The translations under genes and the position numbers were made by a program. Below are positions 5,377-9,718 of a stretch of DNA of 9,718 nt, one piece after another. Under the pieces are notes generated by a model, which worked only from the letters and a program-made list of their open reading frames with translations, made no database searches and had not been told where the DNA came from. The stretch comes from Methanocalculus sp. MSAO_Arc2 (GTDB lineage Archaea; Halobacteriota; Methanomicrobia; Methanomicrobiales; Methanocorpusculaceae): assembly GCA_003838065.1 (NCBI GenBank), contig QZAC01000096.1:1-9718 (forward strand), read 5' to 3'. Within the stretch, counting starts at the first letter, position 1, and each line of letters begins with the position of its first letter.

Positions 5377-5985
5377 TTAGCCGAGATCGATCATCTCGGC
5401 CTCGGTAATATCGATGGCGTCACCAAGACTGTCTCTGGTGACAGCGATCGTCATCTGTTCGGTTAGATCTCGATCCTCAAGAACATCACGAATTCGTTCA
5501 AGATAGGGGTCAAGAGTGGTATCCTTTTGCTCGTCAAGGACATGCCGGTACTCCCGCAAGGTGGACGGGCTGATCCCGAGACGTTCGGATATCTCCTTCA
5601 TGGTAAGATCCTGTTCCATCAATTCAGACAGGACTTCCGGATCAAACGGCATTTTGAAATCAAGATCCCGGAATAGTTTAAGACGGACCCGGGCCCGGGC
5701 TACGGTTTTTGAAAGTTTCTCATCACCAAGGCTTCGTGCAATCTCGGTATCATTCTTGCCTGCATGGAAAAGGGTGATGAGGCGCGCAAGCTGAATCGGT
5801 TCCAATTTCGTTTTAAAATACCCCTGATCGAGGATTTCCCGCATAATGAGAGCTATTTCTCTCTCAACTGCATCCTGATCGCGTAAGGTCCCGTGGATCT
5901 TCTTCATGGGCTCGACGATCTTTGTTTTACTGGTGATATCAGCGAAAAGCTTGAGGAGATCCTTTTGTTTACTGCTTGTAGCCAT
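5377..5985 (-). CDS. Double helix-turn-helix regulator, 'conditioned medium-induced protein 4' family
   Basis: The 202-residue product resembles the archaeal proteins annotated as conditioned medium-induced protein 4, a name from haloarchaea. It has an N-terminal helical part (1-55) and two helix-turn-helix segments. One is at about 64-108 (L-A-R-L-I-T-L-F-H-A-G-K-N-D-T-E-I-A-R-S-L-G). The other is at about 116-150 (L-T-M-K-E-I-S-E-R-L-G-I-S-P-S-T-L-R-E-Y-R), a textbook HTH. An acidic C-terminal tail (160-202) follows, ending in E-A-E-M-I-D-L-G. It should bind DNA and act as a cytoplasmic transcription regulator; targets and signal are unknown. ATG at 5985 is the only sensible start, though its ribosome binding site is weak (AGGT, 12 bases upstream). 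It is divergent from glyS over a 126-base AT-rich gap, and its stop lies 33 bases before the hydrolase gene on the same strand. Confidence 0.8.
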   Translation of the reverse strand: MATSSKQKDLLKLFADITSKTKIVEPMKKIHGTLRDQDAVEREIALIMREILDQGYFKTKLEPIQLARLITLFHAGKNDTEIARSLGDEKLSKTVARARVRLKLFRDLDFKMPFDPEVLSELMEQDLTMKEISERLGISPSTLREYRHVLDEQKDTTLDPYLERIRDVLEDRDLTEQMTIAVTRDSLGDAIDITEAEMIDLG

Positions 5986-6111
5986 GAGTATATCGACCTA
6001 TTATATTGATCTTCACATCTCATCGGGCTTATACCATAAATACTTTGTTTGTTTGAATGGTGACAAACAATATCTAATACTATCTCACCCAATAGATACG
6101 GAAGAGTCGTG
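5986..6111. promoter_or_regulatory. Divergent promoter region between the HTH regulator and glyS
   Basis: This gap is AT-rich, with candidate TATA boxes for both directions (ttatattgat at 6001-6010 on the regulator side; ataccataaatactt around 6031-6045 toward glyS). A 7-bp inverted repeat, TTGTTTG at 6049-6055 and CAAACAA at 6064-6070, is separated by 8 bases and could be an operator or a leader hairpin. GGAAG at 6100-6104 is the glyS ribosome binding site. Individual boxes cannot be fixed from sequence alone. Confidence 0.5.
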
Positions 6112-7833
6112 ATGCCTATGGTGGATGTATACGAGAAGGTGATTGATCTGTCCAGGCGCCGTGGTTTTGTCTGGCCGTCAGGTGAGATCTATGGATCCGT
6201 TGCCGGCTTTATTGATTATGGCCCGCTTGGCGCAATGATGAAGAAAAAGATCGAAGATATATGGCGTGATTTCTATATTGTCAGGGAGGGATATTATGAG
6301 ATCGAATGCCCTACTATCGGGATTGAGCCGATCTATATCGCATCAGGCCATCTCAAAGGGTTTTCTGATAAAATGTTCCAGTGCCCTCACTGCCTTGAGT
6401 TCTTCCGCGCAGATCATGTGGCAGAAGAATACAACATACCTCAGGCCCAGACCCTCCCAACTGATGAACTTTCAGAGGCACTCAGGAAAGAAAAATGCAC
6501 CGGGTGCGCAAAACTTCTCACCGGTCTTGAGGTCTTTGAGTTTAACCTGATGTTCTCCACATCCATCGGACCCGGTGGACACCGCAAAGGATACCTCCGG
6601 CCGGAGACGGCACAGGGTATCTTCACAGATTTTGGACGTCTTCTTCGGTTCTATCGTGATTCCCTGCCATTTGGTGCTGTACAAATCGGGAGATCATATA
6701 GAAACGAAATATCCCCACGGCAGGGAATGATACGACTCCGTGAATTTACACAGGCAGAAGCTGAGATCTTTGTTCATCCGGATAAGAAAGAACACCCCAA
6801 TTTCACGCGATATGCGGACTATGCAATGCCCCTTTTCAGCGTCAAACACCAGGAGAGAGGGGAGGAGCCAGTCACACTCACAATGCGAAAGGCAGTTGAC
6901 TCGGGAGTCGTTTTGAGTGAATATATTGCATACTACCTTGCACTCACCCATGAATTCATGGTCAGAATCGGCATTGACGCTGAAAAGATCAGGTTCCGAC
7001 AACACCAGCAGGACGAACAGGCTCATTATGCCGCAGACTGCTGGGATGCAGAATTCTATTCATCAAGGTTTGGATGGGTCGAAGCAGTCGGGATAGCAGA
7101 CCGTACAGATTATGATCTCCGGGCGCATGCATCGGTCAGTGGTGAAAAAATGACGGTATTCATCCAGTATAAAGAGCCGCGTCTTGAACGGAGAAAGAGT
7201 ATTGTACCAAAGATGGGTGTCCTTGGGCCTCGATTCAAGAACCGTGCAAAAGAAGTGTCAGACCTGATCACAGATGCAACACCCGGTCCCGATGGGATAG
7301 AGATCAGGCTTGATGATGAGGCGGTGTTCATCGAAGCAGATCTCTATGAGATCAGGGACGAGGAGGTGCTGGTCAGGGGAGAGGAGGTCACCCCACATGT
7401 CATCGAACCATCATATGGCATTGACCGGCTCTGCTATGCCGTGCTTGAACATGCCTTCTATCAGGACGAGGTAGAGGGAGAAACAAGAAATGTCCTCCGC
7501 TTCACACCTGAAATTGCACCAATACAGGTGGCGGTCTTTCCACTGATGAGCCGCGACGGACTTCCAGAAATCGCAACAGGCATCATTGACGCGATCCGAT
7601 CATATGGTATCCTTGCCGAATACGACGATTCTGGTGCAATCGGGAGGAGATACCGGAGACAGGACGAGATAGGAACACCATTTGCAATCACAGTCGATTA
7701 TGAATCCAGGGACGATGATTCTGCAACCCTCAGGGAACGTGATAGTATGCGGCAGATCAGGGTGCCGATTAAAAACATACCATCAATTATTCGACAATTG
7801 ATCAGAGGTGAGATGCAGTTTTCCATGGTCTGA
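6112..7833 (+). CDS. glyS: Glycyl-tRNA synthetase (archaeal/eukaryotic alpha2 type)
   Basis: This enzyme charges tRNA-Gly with glycine using ATP, in the cytoplasm. The 573-residue protein is a class II synthetase of the homodimeric type. It has I-Y-G-S-V-A-G-F-I-D-Y-G-P-L-G near the start (26-40), a probable zinc site formed by C-P-H-C (91-94) and C-T-G-C (129-132), G-Y-L-R-P-E-T-A-Q-G (160-169), class II motif 2 S-Y-R-N-E-I-S-P-R-Q-G (195-205) and motif 3 P-S-Y-G-I-D-R-L (433-440). The anticodon-binding domain runs from about residue 468 to the C-terminus, including D-x-S-G-A-I-G-R-R-Y-R-R-Q-D-E-I-G-T-P. Length is normal and no residue is obviously missing. ATG at 6112 is chosen for GGAAG 7 bases upstream; an overlapping in-frame GTG at 6109 and an ATG at 6118 are less likely. 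The next gene, hef, begins 2 bases after its stop, so they are probably co-transcribed. Confidence 0.97.
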   Translation: MPMVDVYEKVIDLSRRRGFVWPSGEIYGSVAGFIDYGPLGAMMKKKIEDIWRDFYIVREGYYEIECPTIGIEPIYIASGHLKGFSDKMFQCPHCLEFFRADHVAEEYNIPQAQTLPTDELSEALRKEKCTGCAKLLTGLEVFEFNLMFSTSIGPGGHRKGYLRPETAQGIFTDFGRLLRFYRDSLPFGAVQIGRSYRNEISPRQGMIRLREFTQAEAEIFVHPDKKEHPNFTRYADYAMPLFSVKHQERGEEPVTLTMRKAVDSGVVLSEYIAYYLALTHEFMVRIGIDAEKIRFRQHQQDEQAHYAADCWDAEFYSSRFGWVEAVGIADRTDYDLRAHASVSGEKMTVFIQYKEPRLERRKSIVPKMGVLGPRFKNRAKEVSDLITDATPGPDGIEIRLDDEAVFIEADLYEIRDEEVLVRGEEVTPHVIEPSYGIDRLCYAVLEHAFYQDEVEGETRNVLRFTPEIAPIQVAVFPLMSRDGLPEIATGIIDAIRSYGILAEYDDSGAIGRRYRRQDEIGTPFAITVDYESRDDDSATLRERDSMRQIRVPIKNIPSIIRQLIRGEMQFSMV

Positions 7834-7835
7834 AG

Positions 7836-9488
7836 ATGCAGACAATCCAGCACCCCTTCATCAAGCCCGATGCTATCGAATTACGCCAGTACCAGCTTAC
7901 AATGGCAATGCAGGCGCTTCTGGAGAATACACTTCTCGTACTTCCCACAGGGCTTGGAAAGACGGTGATCGCACTCCTGGTAGCTGCTTCACGCCTCCTG
8001 AATGCTGGTGGACGGGTACTCATCGTGGCTCCGACTAAGCCGCTCGTCGACCAACACCTCCGCTTCTTTGAACATGGCCTCACGTTACCCAATCCAGTTG
8101 ATAACGACTTTGTCAGTTTCACCGGTGACACGCCTCCAGGAAAACGGACACAGCTATGGGAGGGGTGCCGGATATGCTGTGCAACACCTCAGGTTATACG
8201 AAATGATATCGAAAACGGCCATTACAACCTTTCAGATGTCACCCTGATGGTAGTTGATGAATGCCACCGGGCAGTTGGAAACTATGCATACACCAGGCTC
8301 GCAGAACACTATCTGCAGACTGCAACACAACCACTTATCCTCGGGATGACCGCTTCCCCCGGAAGCGAGTCTGCACGTGTGCAGGAGATCTGCACACATC
8401 TTGGAATAATCCATGTTGAGAGCCGCGATGAGACCGATCCGGATGTCATCCCCTATATCCATGAGAGAACGGTCGAATACATACCTGTAGAGCTGCCAGC
8501 AACGCTAAAAAGAATCGTCCGTATTATCGAAGGGATGATAGACACCCGCATTGCGACCCTGGTACAATTACAATACGCACTCCCACGAAGGGAAGGGCTC
8601 ACGATGAAGGTACTCTCTCAACTGCATGAAACAATACAGGGGCGAATAGCTGCAGGTGACCAGACAGCATACCTGGCAGCCTCACTCTATGCGGAAATCA
8701 TGAAACTCCGTCATGCAGTCATCCTTGCTGAATCACAAGGGTCACGTGCACTCGCACGCTACATTGGAAAACTCGTCACCGAAGGGCATTCAAAGAAGGG
8801 AAGCAGGGCGAGCCAGAGGATGGTACAGGATTACAGGTTTTCAGAAATACAACGGATCGTTTCAGAAATTAATGAAGAAATCCACCCTAAGGCTGGCATC
8901 GTTGCTGCAATCATCCGGGATCAGCTCCTTACAGCTCAGGAAAGCAGGATCATCATCTTTGCAAGCTACCGGGATTCGGTTGCTATGCTTGTAGAATTCC
9001 TCTCTGATGAAGGAATTACGGCATGCAGGTTTGTCGGGCAGGCCTCAAGGGAGAGCGAGAAGGGGCTCTCGCAGAAGAAGCAGATCGAGACTATCCAGAA
9101 GTTCAGGGGTGGAGAGTATCCGGTCCTGGTTGCCACATCTGTTGGGGAAGAGGGGCTGGACATTCCATCCACTGACCTGGTCATTTTTTACGAGGCAGTA
9201 CCATCTGAGATCCGCAGCATCCAGCGGAAAGGCAGGACCGGACGAAGCGGCGCGGGGCGTATTATTGTCCTTGTTACAAAGGGAACAACAGATGAAACCT
9301 TTCGCTGGGTCTCAAGCCGAAGGGAGAAGGCAATGGCAAGCGGGGTTCGGCGGCTCCAGACACGGGTTGAAACAGATGAATCTGAAACAGATATCGGGGA
9401 CGGGGAAGAAACCGGTACCAGAAAAAAGGACGTGCAGTCAAATATAGACAGCTTTATTTCTCGAATGGATAGTGATGTCGGTTTCTGA
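7836..9488 (+). CDS. hef: Hef/FANCM-type superfamily 2 helicase lacking the XPF nuclease part
   Basis: The 550-residue protein corresponds to the helicase half of archaeal Hef, which acts on stalled or branched replication forks and is related to human FANCM. Motifs in order are the Q-like H-P-F-I-K-P-D-A-I-E-L-R-Q-Y-Q (6-20), motif I P-T-G-L-G-K-T (37-43), Ia A-P-T-K-P-L (65-70), II D-E-C-H (141-144), III T-A-S (172-174), IV I-I-I-F-A-S-Y-R (372-379), V V-G-E-E-G-L-D-I-P (436-444) and VI Q-R-K-G-R-T-G-R (463-470). The helical insert between the two RecA-like domains is present (about 220-360). Full Hef of Pyrococcus has a further XPF nuclease and helix-hairpin-helix region. Here the frame stops after a charged tail, and the following DNA carries a different gene on the other strand. 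The start is 2 bases after the glyS stop with no close ribosome binding site, so translation is probably coupled. Confidence 0.92.
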   Translation: MQTIQHPFIKPDAIELRQYQLTMAMQALLENTLLVLPTGLGKTVIALLVAASRLLNAGGRVLIVAPTKPLVDQHLRFFEHGLTLPNPVDNDFVSFTGDTPPGKRTQLWEGCRICCATPQVIRNDIENGHYNLSDVTLMVVDECHRAVGNYAYTRLAEHYLQTATQPLILGMTASPGSESARVQEICTHLGIIHVESRDETDPDVIPYIHERTVEYIPVELPATLKRIVRIIEGMIDTRIATLVQLQYALPRREGLTMKVLSQLHETIQGRIAAGDQTAYLAASLYAEIMKLRHAVILAESQGSRALARYIGKLVTEGHSKKGSRASQRMVQDYRFSEIQRIVSEINEEIHPKAGIVAAIIRDQLLTAQESRIIIFASYRDSVAMLVEFLSDEGITACRFVGQASRESEKGLSQKKQIETIQKFRGGEYPVLVATSVGEEGLDIPSTDLVIFYEAVPSEIRSIQRKGRTGRSGAGRIIVLVTKGTTDETFRWVSSRREKAMASGVRRLQTRVETDESETDIGDGEETGTRKKDVQSNIDSFISRMDSDVGF

Positions 9489-9702
9489 GGATCTGAATTG
9501 CACGAGCTCCATCCTTGATCGTCTTCATGTAGACCGCACACCGGGCCGGGTCCGGATCATCAACCATGCGCCTGCAGAGGATAACGATCGCATCTGATAT
9601 CGAATCTTCAAGAGAAGATGCTTCGACAGTCTGCGGCATAGGATCATAGCCTTCAACCGTATCATCTCTGGTGGGCGAATACGTGTTGATATACCGGTCC
9701 AT
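9454..9702 (-). CDS. Hypothetical protein, possibly 5'-partial at the window edge
   Basis: The product is 82 residues from the ATG at 9702. I do not recognise it. It has a polar N-terminus (Y-x-N-T-Y-S-P-T-R-D-D-T-V-E-G-Y-D-P) and a likely helical core (S-S-L-E-D-S-I-S-D-A-I-V-I-L-C-R-R-M, then A-V-Y-M-K-T-I-K-D-G-A-R-A-I-Q-I-L). It ends in a basic/aromatic tail that overlaps the last 35 bases of hef on the opposite strand. There is no membrane segment or signal peptide. No ribosome binding site is visible before this ATG, and the frame remains open to the right edge of the window, so the true start may lie outside. Besides its openness, the fact that no competing frame covers 9489-9718 supports it as real. 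Confidence 0.6.
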   Translation of the reverse strand: MDRYINTYSPTRDDTVEGYDPMPQTVEASSLEDSISDAIVILCRRMVDDPDPARCAVYMKTIKDGARAIQILRNRHHYPFEK

Positions 9703-9718
9703 ATCAGGTTTGGAAGAG

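Noticed and set aside
6049..6070. Inverted repeat before glyS as a riboswitch or T-box
   Set aside because: It is only a 7-bp AT-rich stem without T-box or known riboswitch features; kept as a possible operator within the promoter region.
9007..9447. 146-codon plus-strand frame within hef
   Set aside because: It overlaps helicase motifs V and VI in another frame; the product is Arg/Ser-rich with no family marks.
1..9718. tRNA, rRNA, insertion sequence or prophage genes
   Set aside because: I saw no tRNA-like cloverleaf, rRNA stretch, transposase or integrase motif, or terminal inverted repeats with target duplications.

Overview
The window looks like chromosomal DNA of a euryarchaeon, most likely a methanogen near the Methanomicrobiales. 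The grounds are an archaeal-type glycyl-tRNA synthetase, a Hef/FANCM-like helicase, a double helix-turn-helix regulator of the family called 'conditioned medium-induced protein 4' in haloarchaea, GGTGA/GGAG ribosome binding sites, and AT-rich TATA-like boxes upstream of several genes. The lineage call is inference, because no rRNA or marker comparison could be run.

Layout. Positions 21-240 hold a purine-rich tandem repeat with a 20-bp unit. Positions 241-578 have no convincing gene but contain several hairpins. A minus-strand pair follows: a SAM-dependent methyltransferase, then a SOUL/heme-binding-family protein. Divergent from it is a tight plus-strand operon: a CooS-type carbon monoxide dehydrogenase homologue, a small cupin (ATGA overlap) and a 92-residue CxxC protein (3 bases between stop and start). 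The operon ends at a hairpin and a T-run. Next, on the minus strand, come a UPF0173 metallo-beta-lactamase-fold hydrolase and, upstream of it, the double-HTH regulator. Divergent from the regulator are glyS and a helicase-only hef homologue, 2 bases apart. The window closes with a minus-strand hypothetical gene that overlaps the end of hef and may continue past the right edge.

The most interesting item is the CooS homologue. It keeps the N-terminal iron-sulfur cysteines and most C-cluster ligands, but the position of one canonical C-cluster cysteine (Cys295 in C. hydrogenoformans CODH-II numbering) is Glu, in an I-E-T-G-Q-E context instead of C-C-T-G-N-E. Most of the proton-relay histidines are also replaced. 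Its D-cluster cysteines are spaced CX2C instead of CX7C. No cooC (nickel insertion) or cooF (ferredoxin) gene lies in the window. This points to a 'deviant' CooS such as CooS-V of Carboxydothermus hydrogenoformans, which carries an Fe-S-O hybrid cluster and does not oxidise CO. The enzyme may therefore act in redox or nitrosative chemistry rather than CO metabolism. The cupin and CxxC protein are translationally linked to it and are candidate partners; that role is inference.

The remaining genes are housekeeping: translation (glyS), replication-fork repair (hef), regulation and a generic hydrolase.
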